NCBI RefSeq assembly: GCF_018260405.1
Contig: NZ_JAGLBG010000004.1
Location: 1-64,000 of the forward strand
Direction of reading: 5' to 3'
Length of the DNA: 64,000 nt
From: Deinococcus sp.
GTDB lineage: Bacteria; Deinococcota; Deinococci; Deinococcales; Deinococcaceae
Below the pieces are notes generated by a model that was not told where the DNA came from, ran no database searches, and was given only the letters and a program-made list of their open reading frames with translations. Shown here in pieces: positions 1 to 13,495 of this stretch. A program made the position numbers and the translations under genes. How positions within the stretch are numbered: the stretch's first letter is position 1; each line of letters begins with the position of its first letter.

Positions 1-483
1 CTGGGCGATGCGGGCGGCGGGCCACATGCTGGTGCCCCAGTACAGCGCCTTGCCGTCGCGGATGACCTGGTCAAAGGCCATCACGATTTCTTCCATCGGC
101 ACTTCGGGGTCGTAGCGGTGGGCAAAATAAATGTCGAGGTAATCGGTGCCCAGGCGCTTAAGGCTGGCGTCGATGCTTTCCAGCACGTGTTTGCGTGACA
201 GCCCCCGGTCGTTGACATGGTCGCTCATGGGCCAGAAGACCTTGCTGGCGATGACCAGGGTATGGCGAGGAAATTCCCTGAGCACCTCGCCCATCAACTG
301 TTCAGACTGCCCCCTGGCATACACGTCGGCCTGGTCGAAGTAATTTACGCCCAGGTCGTACGCCCGGCGAACGATGTCGCCCACCACCTTGGAAGCGTCA
401 TCGTTGATGCCGTAGGTTTCCCAGCCTCCCAGGGCCACTTCGGAGACTTTCAGACCACTTTTTCCCAGATTGCGAAATTCCAT
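1..483 (-). CDS. Aldo/keto reductase, C-terminus beyond window
   Basis: NAD(P)H-dependent oxidoreductase of the aldo/keto reductase superfamily, closest in style to the YghZ / potassium-channel beta-subunit-like branch. The N-terminal 161 codons are present. They begin MEFRNLGKSGLKVSEVALGG and carry the early beta-barrel strand, the VNYFDQADVY segment with the catalytic Asp and Tyr, the VIASKVFWP segment with the Lys, and LDIYFAHRYDP, where His would be the third catalytic residue. The ATG at 483 fits the family start. The substrate cannot be told from this part. The gene is truncated only by the window edge. Confidence 0.9.
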   Translation of the reverse strand, partial: MEFRNLGKSGLKVSEVALGGWETYGINDDASKVVGDIVRRAYDLGVNYFDQADVYARGQSEQLMGEVLREFPRHTLVIASKVFWPMSDHVNDRGLSRKHVLESIDASLKRLGTDYLDIYFAHRYDPEVPMEEIVMAFDQVIRDGKALYWGTSMWPAARIAQ

Positions 484-585
484 AGGTCTGTACTGTACGC
501 CCCGGAAGATGAGGAAAAAGTCAGGTAAATCAACGGTTCGCAGGTCTTTTTAACCTATACGGACTGCCGATTGAATCTGGTTATC

Positions 586-1659
586 TCAGGCGATCACGCC
601 GTAACGGTCACGGTAGACCACGTAGACCAGCCCAAGGGTGCTGAGGGTGCTGACCAGACTGCTCAGGCCGTAGCTGATGAGGGGTAGCGTAATGCCAGTG
701 AGGGGCAACAGGCCCAGCGCCGCGCCGATGTTTTCCAGCACCTGAAACCCGACCTGGGCCAGCACGCCCGCCATCAGAATCTGATCCTGCAAGCGGGGGC
801 TGCGGGCCGCCATACGCGAGAGCCGCCAAAGCAGCAGGCCGTACAGAATGAGCACGCTGACCGCCCCCACGAAGCCCTGTTCCTCGGCCCAAGTGCTGAA
901 GGCAAAGTCGGTATCGGCCTCGGGCAAAAAGCCGTTGTGCGACTGGCTGCCCTGCTTGTAGCCCTTGCCCTGAAGCCCCCCCGACCCCACCGCGATGGTG
1001 CTCTGAATGACCTGATAGCCCGCGCCGCGCGGGTCGGTGTAGGGGTTCAGAAAAATAGTCAGGCGCTTTTGCTGATAGGGGGCCAGGTGCGGGTAGACCG
1101 CCGTAGGAAAGGCCACCCCAAGCGCCAAAGCCGCCAGCAGAGCGTGCCACCAGGGAATCCGGGCCGCCAGCAGCATAACTGCGAACATGACAGCCAGGAT
1201 CATCGCGCCGCCGAAATCCTGGGTAACGACCAGCGCCAGCGCAGGCAAAAACACCGCGAAAGCCGCCGCGTAGGTGCGCCAGCCCTCGTAACCGCGCCGC
1301 AGGGTCACGGCCAGCATCAGGATCAGTGCCAGTTTCAGGATTTCCAGCGGCTGAAACTGCACCTGCCCCAGCATGATCCAGTTGCGCTGCCCGTTGACCT
1401 CCTTACCGATCAAGAAGGTGCTGGCCTGCAAAAGCAGTGCGGAGGCGTACAGCGGCGGCGCAAAGCGGTAGAGGCGGTCACGGCCTGCCCACCACATTAC
1501 CCCGATGGGAAGGGCGGCGAGGAATACGCCCATCAATTGTTTACTGAAAATGCCCGGCGACACGCGCGGCGAGAGCGCGGCGGTACTGACCGTCAACAGG
1601 CCCACGGCGAGCAGCGCCAGCACGATGAGCGGCAGGTGGAGATCATATTTCAGATTCAA
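586..1659 (-). CDS. rodA: RodA/FtsW-family peptidoglycan polymerase (SEDS)
   Basis: Integral membrane glycosyltransferase that polymerises lipid II into glycan strands, working with a class B PBP. The 357-residue protein has about ten hydrophobic segments. It carries the SEDS signatures: GQRNWIMLGQVQFQPLEILK around residue 90 (compare the family's ARSWI...QPSE) and the late GxLPLTGITLPLISYGLSS motif near residue 320. The length suits RodA, being slightly short of the usual 370. No partner PBP or mreBCD lies in the window, so assignment to RodA rather than FtsW rests on overall length and motif style and is an inference. Transcribed away from the GNAT gene, alone. Confidence 0.88.
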   Translation of the reverse strand: MNLKYDLHLPLIVLALLAVGLLTVSTAALSPRVSPGIFSKQLMGVFLAALPIGVMWWAGRDRLYRFAPPLYASALLLQASTFLIGKEVNGQRNWIMLGQVQFQPLEILKLALILMLAVTLRRGYEGWRTYAAAFAVFLPALALVVTQDFGGAMILAVMFAVMLLAARIPWWHALLAALALGVAFPTAVYPHLAPYQQKRLTIFLNPYTDPRGAGYQVIQSTIAVGSGGLQGKGYKQGSQSHNGFLPEADTDFAFSTWAEEQGFVGAVSVLILYGLLLWRLSRMAARSPRLQDQILMAGVLAQVGFQVLENIGAALGLLPLTGITLPLISYGLSSLVSTLSTLGLVYVVYRDRYGVIA

Positions 1660-1968
1660 GAGCGGGTTACCTCAGCGGGGGCCGGACGACGCACCTGCTC
1701 AGGCTACAGGCTTTTGAGCCGCAGCGGGAAAGATGCTGAAGCGGTCTGGGGGGCGGCGTGACCTCCGCCTCACGCTGAGCGAACTACGCTGGGCGGATCA
1801 ATGCACTAGCCCGCATCATGCCCGCGCCGTTCTATCAACACCACTTTGCCGGTCGAGCTGTGCCCGATCTGGAAGAACACCATGTATAGCAGCGCCCATC
1901 AGCGCGTCTGTTTTGCCCCTCAAGCCGACCAAGCAAGTTTTCACTGTCCCACACGCTAGGATTAAGCC
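1660..1968. other. Divergent intergenic region, no gene seen
   Basis: A 309-base gap between the divergent rodA and GNAT genes. It must hold promoters for both, but I could not fix a convincing -35/-10 pair. No strong hairpin or repeat copy was recognised, and the short readings through it look like shadow frames. Confidence 0.4.
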
Positions 1969-2523
1969 GTGCAAGACTTGTTTACCTTACCTGTCGTGCT
2001 GCGTGACCGCCGCCCCGACGATATTCCGACCATGCAGCGCTGGCTGACCGATCCACGGGCCGAGTGGCGGCGCTGGGACTCGCCCTATTCGCCTGCCGAG
2101 CAGACCACCGAAACCATGCAGGCTTACATCCGCTTTTTGCAGGCCACCGCACCCGAGGCCGACGAGCGCGTGATCGACGTGGACGGCGAGGTCGTGGGGC
2201 TGGTCAACCGCGATCAGGAAGAGCCGGAGGGCAATGGGTGGTGGGATTTAGGCATCCTGATCTTCAATCCGCACTACTGGGGGGGCGGCGTGGGTACGCG
2301 GGCGCTGAGGCTGTGGGTGCAGGACACGCTCGACTGGACCGACGCGCACACCCTGACTTTTACCACCTGGAGCGGCAACGAGCGCATGATCCGCGCGGCC
2401 CTGCGCCTGGGCTTCCGCGAGTGTATGCGCGTGCGGGAAGCCCGCGTAGTCGGCGGCGAGCGCTTCGACAGCGTACGTTACGACCTGCTGCGCCGTGAGT
2501 GGGAAGCCGCGCAGCTCTCATGA
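1969..2523 (+). CDS. GNAT-family N-acetyltransferase
   Basis: Acetyl-CoA dependent acyltransferase of the GNAT fold, RimJ/RimL-like subgroup. The 184-residue protein opens with LPVVLRDRRPDDIPTM, the usual first strand and helix. The acetyl-CoA pyrophosphate loop region reads HYWGGGVGTRALRLWV around residues 103-118, and ERMIRAALRLGFRE near residue 140 matches the conserved asparagine/alanine helix and GF motif. GTG at 1969 is used as start because it lies directly before the conserved first strand. The substrate (protein N-terminus, antibiotic or small amine) cannot be told. Confidence 0.88.
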   Translation: MQDLFTLPVVLRDRRPDDIPTMQRWLTDPRAEWRRWDSPYSPAEQTTETMQAYIRFLQATAPEADERVIDVDGEVVGLVNRDQEEPEGNGWWDLGILIFNPHYWGGGVGTRALRLWVQDTLDWTDAHTLTFTTWSGNERMIRAALRLGFRECMRVREARVVGGERFDSVRYDLLRREWEAAQLS

Positions 2524-2554
2524 ACCGACCCGCCGAACGGCCCACTGGGAAGCC

Positions 2555-3205
2555 ATGAGCCGCGAGAGATGGTCGCCGCCCATCAATCCGCCCGGATTTC
2601 TGGCGACCCAGGATCTCAAGGCCCGGGGCTGGACGCCCGCCATGATCCAGAAATTTCTGGGCGAACACGACGACACGCGCCTCAACGGGCTGAAGATGGG
2701 TCGCCGTCGCCTGCCTCCCGTGAAGCTCTACCGCGAGGAGCGTGTCAACGAGGCTGAGCGCGAGGACGACTTTCTGGCGGCTCAGGCCAGAGCGGCCGAC
2801 GCCCGTGAACGCGCCGCCCGCGCCCGCGAAACCCGTGAGGCCAGACGCGCCGCGCTGCTGCGGAGTGCCGCCGGGAGCTATGTGCCGACTGTTCACCCCG
2901 AGCCGCTGCGTAAGGGCGCGACCCGCAAGGCGCGGGAGCCGTATCTGGCGGGCCTGGAACGCACCCAGAGCAAGTTGGAACGTGAAATCGCGGCGGCCTC
3001 CAAGCCGCTGGGGCAACGGGAGGCGGCGCACCTGCGTGCCCTGCTTCTCGAACAGCTCGATCTGGCGCTGTCGCAAGTCTACGACTGGTTTCCGGCTCCT
3101 GGCCAGCAGAACCAGACCGGCACAAAGAAAAAAACGGGGTCCCAGGCCACCGACCCGCAGGCCGTGGCCCAGGCCAGCGACTGGCGCGAATGGGACTGGG
3201 ATTGA
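2555..3205 (+). CDS. Conserved hypothetical protein, charged helical
   Basis: Not recognised as a known family. The 216-residue product from ATG 2555 has a compact N-terminal part (FLATQDLKARGWTPAMIQKFLGEHD, residues 11-35) that resembles a small helix-turn-helix-like unit. A long, highly charged Arg/Ala/Glu helix follows (residues 60-105, coiled-coil-like), then a C-terminal helical region and a Gln/Thr-rich tail ending in DWREWDWD. An upstream ATG at 2495 overlaps the GNAT gene's 3' end and would add 20 unconvincing residues, so 2555 is preferred. Codon bias fits a real gene. It may be cotranscribed with the GNAT gene. Confidence 0.7.
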   Translation: MSRERWSPPINPPGFLATQDLKARGWTPAMIQKFLGEHDDTRLNGLKMGRRRLPPVKLYREERVNEAEREDDFLAAQARAADARERAARARETREARRAALLRSAAGSYVPTVHPEPLRKGATRKAREPYLAGLERTQSKLEREIAAASKPLGQREAAHLRALLLEQLDLALSQVYDWFPAPGQQNQTGTKKKTGSQATDPQAVAQASDWREWDWD

Positions 3206-3255
3206 GAGGAGCGCCTAGAGAGTGGCCGATAGCCTACCGAAGTTCGCGCAAAGAT

Positions 3256-3396
3256 TTAGAGCATTTTGCACAAAGATAGTGCTCTTTTGACCATGTTTTT
3301 GGCGAGTGGAACGAGTCAAAAAGAAAGAGCAGGACGTAGATTGAAGGGGGCGGCGGTGTTGTTCCGACGTGCCCATCATTCGGAGAACTGTTCTAA
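3256..3396 (+). repeat. 141-bp MITE-like element, copy A1
   Basis: Nearly identical 141-bp sequences occur at 3256-3396, 17030-17170 and (inverted) 61450-61590. Each begins TTAGAGC and ends near TCTAA/G. The termini form an imperfect inverted repeat, and the outer T-TA / TA-A would fit a TA target duplication. No transposase is encoded, so it is a non-autonomous element if mobile. It occupies the gap downstream of the hypothetical gene. Confidence 0.8.
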
Positions 3397-3490
3397 GCTC
3401 AGCATGCTGATAGTTTATCAGAGCGCCCTCAGCTCCCTGGAATCCAGGAAGAGCCGAAAGGTTTTGCCAACCTTTTAACCGGAGTCCGTA

Positions 3491-3912
3491 TTACCAGGCT
3501 TCGACCGGCGCGACTGCACCAGCACCAGTTTTAGGGTTGGCCCCCCACTTGTTTTCTCCCGGCTGGCTATCGAGGCACAGAAAGTACAACAGCACAAAAG
3601 AGCCGACGAGAGGAACAAACTGAATAAACCACCACCACCCGCTCCGGCCCGTGTCGTGTAAGCGGCGAACGCTGACAGCAATAGAAGGAATGATCACCAG
3701 AAAAGCAAAAATGTAGTAGAGGATGTTGAAGAAATTGAAAGACGAGTGAGGCTGCGTCGTCAAGATAGCCAGCATCGCAAGGAAAATCCGAAGACGCCAC
3801 TGACCAGCGTAAACAACCAGTAGTCCCGCCGCCGGGTTCTGCCTGAAAAATAATTCCATCCGTAGAAGGCACCAAAAAAGGCCGCTGAAGCTTCATTGAT
3901 GGACTGAATCAT
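3491..3912 (-). pseudogene. DUF805 membrane protein, frameshifted
   Basis: A DUF805-family small inner-membrane protein split over two frames. The N-terminal part starts at ATG 3912 (MIQSINEASAAFFGAF) and includes the family hallmark FSGRTRRRDYWLF. It runs out of frame to a stop near 3760. The rest continues in another frame from roughly 3790 down to 3491, with the core motif SVRRLHDTGRSGWWWF and further hydrophobic segments. Joining the two gives a normal-length DUF805 protein of about 140 residues. The switch lies near the TTTT run at about 3780-3790, so either a genuine frameshift or a base-call error would explain it. Function of the family is unknown. Confidence 0.75.
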
Positions 3913-4337
3913 GGCTTCAGCTTAATGAGGGGAATCTTACAGAGTTATTAAAGGTAAACAACTCCCGGTTACAGTCCCGCCGATTCGGGAAAAGTACCGG
4001 AAGCTGCTCTGCTTCTACCAGCAGCTCCTTTTGCCTTCTTGCCCTGCTCGGAGAAAGCGGAGATTCAGGGTGGCCCGACCCCCACTTTCGGGTAGTTGTC
4101 GGTCATAGTTCCAACTTGCCCAGTCGTGTGCACCGTCCGGCACAGGATTATGTTTTTGGCGAAACCGACGCGAATCAAGAGATGAACCCGAAAACCTCGT
4201 AAAAGGTAAGACCGGCACCTTTTGCTTGGGAAATCCAATTGAGAAAAATGCGTTCTCAAGGACTTTACGCAAGGATTGTCGGGAATAGTTCCAACCAACT
4301 ACCCACTTTCGCAAGCGGCCTACTTATTGAAGTTTTA
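3913..4337. other. Intergenic repeat patchwork
   Basis: A 425-base gap without a convincing gene. It contains a partial AATAGACC-family repeat (about 4021-4090). It also holds two 20-bp near-direct repeats, 4095-4114 and 4276-4295 (TTGTCGG..ATAGTTCCAAC), and a CCCACTTTCG segment at 4081 and again near 4302. GGTAGTTG at 4091-4098 is inverted as CAACTACC at 4296-4303. The flanking copies around a 160-base core look like one repeat inserted into another or rearranged. Minus-strand readings across it have no protein-like character. Confidence 0.55.
4021..4090 (+). repeat. AATAGACC-family repeat, partial copy B1
   Basis: The segment with GCCCTGCTCGGAGAAAGCGG followed by GGTGGCCCGACCCCCACTTTCG matches the right half of the elements at 16994-17247, 24759-24828 and (inverted) 49621-49720. 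Its AATAGACC terminal repeat is missing or replaced here. Confidence 0.6.
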
Positions 4338-5030
4338 TTAGGCCGCGACCAGGCGACGTTTATGCACAGCCCAGCGCCCCAGAGCGACCACGGCGACCAG
4401 CACCGAAAAAATCCCCAAGCCGACCACCAGACGTTGCAGGCTGCCCGAGAGCCACACGACCAGCAGCGTGACCGGCAGGATTCCCAGCGCCGTTGCCAGC
4501 ATGAAGGGCCGGAAGCCCATGCCCACGGCCCCCGCCACCAGACTTATGACCTCGGAGGGCAAGATGGGCATCAGACGAACCAGCATGACGCCCTGAACAC
4601 CACTTTTGGCGGTAAAGCGGTGGGCCTCGTTCCGGGCACGCTCACCGGCAAGGGCACGAACCAGGGGGTCGCCCAGTGCCCGGCCCAGGCCGTAGCCTGC
4701 CGCCGCACCCAGCAGCGCCCCAAGGTAGACGATGACAAACCCCTCGACCAACCCGTAGGCGCGAACCGCGACCGCCGTGATGACCAGCGAAGGCATGACC
4801 GGAACAATCGCCTGCACCATGAACGCCGCCAGCAAAGCCAGAGGCCCAGCCCAGCCCAGACCCTTGACGAAGCTGCGGGTCACTTCCGGATTCTGCGAAC
4901 TGAGGGCCTCGTAACCGCGCTGAAAAAAGAGGCGCATGTCGGGAATCAGCCCCAGGCTCAGCAGCGCCAACAGGACGCCGCCGAGAATTAGCCAGCGTAA
5001 ATGGCGTGTAGGGGGCTGAACAACAGTCAT
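4338..5030 (-). CDS. VTT-domain (TVP38/TMEM64, DedA-like) membrane protein
   Basis: Polytopic inner-membrane protein of the VTT/SNARE-associated superfamily, which includes DedA and TVP38. Relatives have been linked to lipid flipping and membrane homeostasis. The 230-residue product has a first membrane segment at residues 12-28, then several more. The domain core reads GYGLGRALGDPLV, then MLVRLMPILPSEVISLVAGAVGM, the typical R-x-x-P...P...N/V-x-x-x-G region. The start at 5030 is chosen because the upstream in-frame extension to 5147 is translated from repeat DNA (TACAGACTGCCGATTGAACC). Isolated gene; lipid substrate unknown. Confidence 0.85.
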   Translation of the reverse strand: MTVVQPPTRHLRWLILGGVLLALLSLGLIPDMRLFFQRGYEALSSQNPEVTRSFVKGLGWAGPLALLAAFMVQAIVPVMPSLVITAVAVRAYGLVEGFVIVYLGALLGAAAGYGLGRALGDPLVRALAGERARNEAHRFTAKSGVQGVMLVRLMPILPSEVISLVAGAVGMGFRPFMLATALGILPVTLLVVWLSGSLQRLVVGLGIFSVLVAVVALGRWAVHKRRLVAA

Positions 5031-5351
5031 CACATGTTCTACTCTAGACAAGTTCCCTGAGACAAGCACCATCCAAAAGTTGCGGCTTTCTTGAACGAAA
5101 GCGGGGTTGTACAGACTGCCGATTGAACCAGGCCATTTTGGATTCAACCCGAGCGGAGGCGAAAAAATACGGATTTCGCGGCATGAACTCGCAGAACAGC
5201 GCCCAGAAAGGGGCCTGACCGCTTCTTGATCAAAACGGCACCCGTATAAGCAAATACTGGATTAACCAAGCACCATATTCAGAGCGCTCCCGCTAGCGAC
5301 GGAAGGGATAAGGAAACGGGACTCAGCGTTGGAGGAGGGTGAGCCGTGAAC
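5031..5351. other. Intergenic region with repeat fragment
   Basis: A 321-base gap between the start of the VTT gene and the mglA stop. It contains a fragment of the ATACGGACT/ATACGGATT repeat family (TACAGACTGCCGATTGAACC near 5110, and AATACGGATTTCGCGG near 5168). The rest shows no gene. No clear terminator for mglA was found. Confidence 0.4.
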
Positions 5352-5942
5352 TCAGCGGTTTTGCGACAACTTTTCAAGCACCAGACGGCTGGCGGCCTTG
5401 AGGGTCTCGAACACGCCCACGCCCTGGCTGGCCGAGGCCTCGAAGGTCTGAAGTTCCTTGCGCGGGTCGATCACGGCGCGAATCATATCGGCGGGCAGCG
5501 CGTCGGGAAGGTCGCGCTTGTTGATCTGAAGGATGATCGGCACATCCTTGACATCGATGCCGTGCTCGGCGAGGTTTTCACGCAGGTTACGCATACTCTC
5601 GGCGTTGGCCCGCAGGCGGTTAGGCGAGCTGTCGGCCACAAAGACGATGCCGTCCACGCCGCGCAGAATCAGTTTGCGGCTGGCGTTGTAAAACACCTGT
5701 CCGGGAACGGTGTACAGGTGAAAACGGGTCTTGAAGCCCTGCACGCTGCCGAGGTCGAGCGGCAGAAAGTCGAAGAAGAGGGTGCGCTCGTCTTCAGTGG
5801 CGAGCGAGACCATCTCGCCGCGCAGATGCTCGGGGACGCGGCTGAACACATGCCTGAGGTTGGTGGTCTTGCCGCACATACCGGGGCCGTAGTAGACGAT
5901 CTTGCAGTTGATTTCGCGGGCGGCGAAGTTGATGGTACTCAC
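5352..5942 (-). CDS. mglA: MglA-type small Ras-like GTPase
   Basis: Ras-like GTPase of the MglA family, a cytoplasmic switch for cell polarity whose GTP hydrolysis is activated by MglB. The 196-residue protein has the P-loop GPGMCGKT (residues 19-26) and the switch region [17 protein letters not shown]. The Walker B/G3 area reads [10 protein letters not shown], where the usual DTAGQ Asp is replaced, as in other MglA proteins. The guanine-specificity motif is NKRD (about residue 142). It lies 84 bases downstream of mglB on the same strand, the conserved mglB-mglA order. Deinococcus is non-motile, so a role in division or surface polarity rather than gliding is inferred. Confidence 0.93.
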   Translation of the reverse strand: MSTINFAAREINCKIVYYGPGMCGKTTNLRHVFSRVPEHLRGEMVSLATEDERTLFFDFLPLDLGSVQGFKTRFHLYTVPGQVFYNASRKLILRGVDGIVFVADSSPNRLRANAESMRNLRENLAEHGIDVKDVPIILQINKRDLPDALPADMIRAVIDPRKELQTFEASASQGVGVFETLKAASRLVLEKLSQNR

Positions 5943-6026
5943 GTGATGACCTCCTGATTCCAGAAACGAAGCTCAAAGGGGATGATGACCGCTGCGGCTG
6001 GGCACAGGGCCGCTATGAGAAGGCAC

Positions 6027-6512
6027 TTATCCGAGGAGGTCATCCAGCAGCGCTGTCGCACCTGCACTAAAATCGTTGCTCAGTTGCGGTTCAGGAATAT
6101 CCTTGATTTCGTCGAGGATAACAGCCAGTTTTTCGATAGATTTACGGGTGTAAACCTTGACCTTACCCAGGGCCACCGAAGCATCGAAGATAAGGGTCAG
6201 CAGGGCGTCTCCGCCGACCGACTCGACGTACAACGTACCGTTCTCGCCCTGGTGGGTCTGCTCGCTGAAGGTGCGTTCGCCCAGCATATTCGCCAGGGCT
6301 GCGGTGGCCGCCGCGTTGCTGGCGACCAGCGTGGCCACGCTGTCGAGGGCCGGGGGACGGGGGGCCCAGAGGGCTTCTTTGTGGGAAAGGACAAAGCCTT
6401 TACGGTCTACAAGCAGGCAATAGCGCACGCCAGTCTGTTCCAACAGTTCTTCTAGCTGCTGGTCGACTCGGGCGAACGCTTCGCCGTACAGGGCAAGGGA
6501 TGGCTCAATCAT
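6027..6512 (-). CDS. mglB: MglB roadblock/LC7 GTPase-activating protein
   Basis: Roadblock/LC7-fold protein that, as a dimer, binds MglA and stimulates GTP hydrolysis. The 161-residue protein starts [13 protein letters not shown] at 6512. The longer frame to 6578 adds residues translated from the divergent promoter region and is rejected because the family begins at this Met. The core includes [20 protein letters not shown] (residues 29-48) and a C-terminal DDLLG ending, matching what I remember of Thermus MglB. It is first in the mglB-mglA pair and divergent from the HtrA-like gene. Confidence 0.92.
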   Translation of the reverse strand: MIEPSLALYGEAFARVDQQLEELLEQTGVRYCLLVDRKGFVLSHKEALWAPRPPALDSVATLVASNAAATAALANMLGERTFSEQTHQGENGTLYVESVGGDALLTLIFDASVALGKVKVYTRKSIEKLAVILDEIKDIPEPQLSNDFSAGATALLDDLLG

Positions 6513-6636
6513 GTCAAGCCCAGTATATGGAGCGACTTGGCACAAACCTCTGACGCGGGTCACAGGTGAGCGAGCCACGCGACTTTTGTGGCCCCTGCCC
6601 TACGCCTTGGCACGCCCTGGCACGTACACTCTGCGG

Positions 6637-7734
6637 GTGCGCCGCCCGAAGTTGCTCTTACCTGCCCTGCTGCTCCTGTCGCTGTGGGCTTACATCGTGC
6701 CCGCCCACCAGCCCAGCACCTCTCAGGGGACGCCTAGCCCATCTCCGGTCAGCCCAAGCCTGCCGGGTGACCTGCCCCCCGAGACGATGGCGCTGTTCGG
6801 GAAAGTGCGCCCAGCCACCGTGCAGGTCGAGAGCCTGAACGTGACCGAGAACCGGGGCGGCCTGGGCACCGGATTTTTTATAGACGCGGGCGGTCATGTG
6901 CTGACGGCCTACCATGTAGTCAGCACGGGGCAGCTGTTTCAGGTGCGGACGCTTTCAGGCACTACCCTGCCTGCACGGGTCATGGGCTTTGACGCGCGGC
7001 GCGACGTGGCGCTGCTCCAGGTGGGGCGCGGCGGCCCTTTTCCCTTTTTAAAACTGACCACCCGCACCCCGCGCCTGGGCGAAAGCGTGCTAGCCGTCGG
7101 CAACAGTCACGGCGACTTTTTGCAGCCGCGCCGGGGGCAACTGCTGCGCCTGAACGTGGAAGCGGGCCGCGCCGACTTTCCCGAGGACACCATGGAACTT
7201 TCGGCGCCGCTGGCTCCGGGCGACAGCGGCGGCCCGATTATTGACGCTAGCGGGCGGGCGACCGGTGTCATCAGTTACATCCGTGAAAGTGCGGCGGGCG
7301 CGACCCAGGCCAGTTACGCGGTGCCGTTAATGCAAGGCAGCGAGCTGATGCGGGCGCTGCTGCGGGGCGAAAAACGTGATACGCCGGTGGCGGGGCTGGT
7401 GCTGGACCCGACCCACAGCGGACAGACCGACCCGCCGGGCGCCGTCGTGGCGCATGTGGTGGCAGGCAGCCCCGCCGAGAAAGCCGGATTGCGGGGCTGC
7501 GCGGTAGACCAGAACGGCAATCTGAAACAGCTGGGCGACGTGATTGTTCAGGTGAACGGCACCGCCACACCGGACGCCAACGCCTTTATCCGGGTGGTCG
7601 AAAACCTCCAGATCGGGCAACGGGTGTCGCTGACCTACATCCACGACGGGCGGCAGCTGGAAACCACACTGACCCTGGCGGCCCGGCGCGACGTGCGCGG
7701 CCTGAACGATCCCTCAAGGAAAGGGCCGTGCTGA
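6637..7734 (+). CDS. HtrA/DegP-like trypsin-fold serine protease with PDZ domain
   Basis: Envelope serine protease or chaperone of the HtrA type. The 365-residue product from GTG 6637 opens with a basic stretch and hydrophobic signal anchor (residues 5-20), then a Ser/Pro-rich linker. The protease domain spans about residues 50-245, with catalytic His in LTAYHVV, Asp in ARRDVALLQV and Ser in APGDSGGP. One PDZ domain follows (about 255-355; VAGSPAEKAGL and LGDVIVQVNG). Classical HtrA has longer loops and sometimes two PDZ domains, so this is a compact member. The ATG at 6511 overlaps mglB's start, and the GTG sits right before the signal sequence. Confidence 0.88.
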   Translation: MRRPKLLLPALLLLSLWAYIVPAHQPSTSQGTPSPSPVSPSLPGDLPPETMALFGKVRPATVQVESLNVTENRGGLGTGFFIDAGGHVLTAYHVVSTGQLFQVRTLSGTTLPARVMGFDARRDVALLQVGRGGPFPFLKLTTRTPRLGESVLAVGNSHGDFLQPRRGQLLRLNVEAGRADFPEDTMELSAPLAPGDSGGPIIDASGRATGVISYIRESAAGATQASYAVPLMQGSELMRALLRGEKRDTPVAGLVLDPTHSGQTDPPGAVVAHVVAGSPAEKAGLRGCAVDQNGNLKQLGDVIVQVNGTATPDANAFIRVVENLQIGQRVSLTYIHDGRQLETTLTLAARRDVRGLNDPSRKGPC

Positions 7735-7772
7735 CCCACCTTTTTTAGGGTGTGCCGGGGCATATTCAGGGG

Positions 7773-7973
7773 ATGTCGAGTGCCTTTATCAAGGAAGAGG
7801 CGGGTGAACGCTGGACGCCCCCAGCGCCGCTGCGCGAGTACAAGATTCTATTGGGCAGCGAGGTGCTGCGCGAAACCGACGACCTGCTGGACGCCTTGCA
7901 GTGGTCGGCGCAGCGCCCGGTCAGCGGCCTGGAGATTCGCACGCGGGAGGGGCGGCTGCTGGCGGTGGCCTGA
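7773..7973 (+). CDS. Small hypothetical protein (66 aa)
   Basis: A 66-residue reading from ATG 7773 that fills the gap between the protease gene and dnaE's 3' end. It is acidic and amphipathic, with EYKILLGSEVLRETDDLLDALQW and a terminal GLEIRTREGRLLAVA that looks like a beta strand pair. No family recognised. The weak spacing (39 bases after the protease stop) and codon bias support a real gene, possibly cotranscribed. A start at 7752 is also possible. Confidence 0.5.
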   Translation: MSSAFIKEEAGERWTPPAPLREYKILLGSEVLRETDDLLDALQWSAQRPVSGLEIRTREGRLLAVA

Positions 7974-8073
7974 ACCAGAGATGACCCGACACTCGGCCCA
8001 CTGCGCCAATCACTTTGCTTTCCACACTGATGCTGCGCGGCGGTTTCCAGGTGTGGGAATGGTAATGAGGTGG

Positions 8074-13416
<5,343 letters not shown>

Positions 13417-13495
13417 TTTAGAAGTCTAGAGCGGGGCAGGATTCTGGACAGTGGCCGCCGCCGCTTGACAGCTAATTATTCCGTCTCAGACAGGA

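Noticed and set aside
937..1761. 274-residue plus-strand frame across rodA
   Set aside because: It is antisense to rodA, Gln/Arg-rich and without any domain; the minus strand has clear SEDS motifs.
5031..5147. Longer N-terminus of the VTT protein
   Set aside because: The extra 39 residues are translated from repeat DNA (ACTGCCGATTGAACC) and would precede the first membrane helix without purpose.
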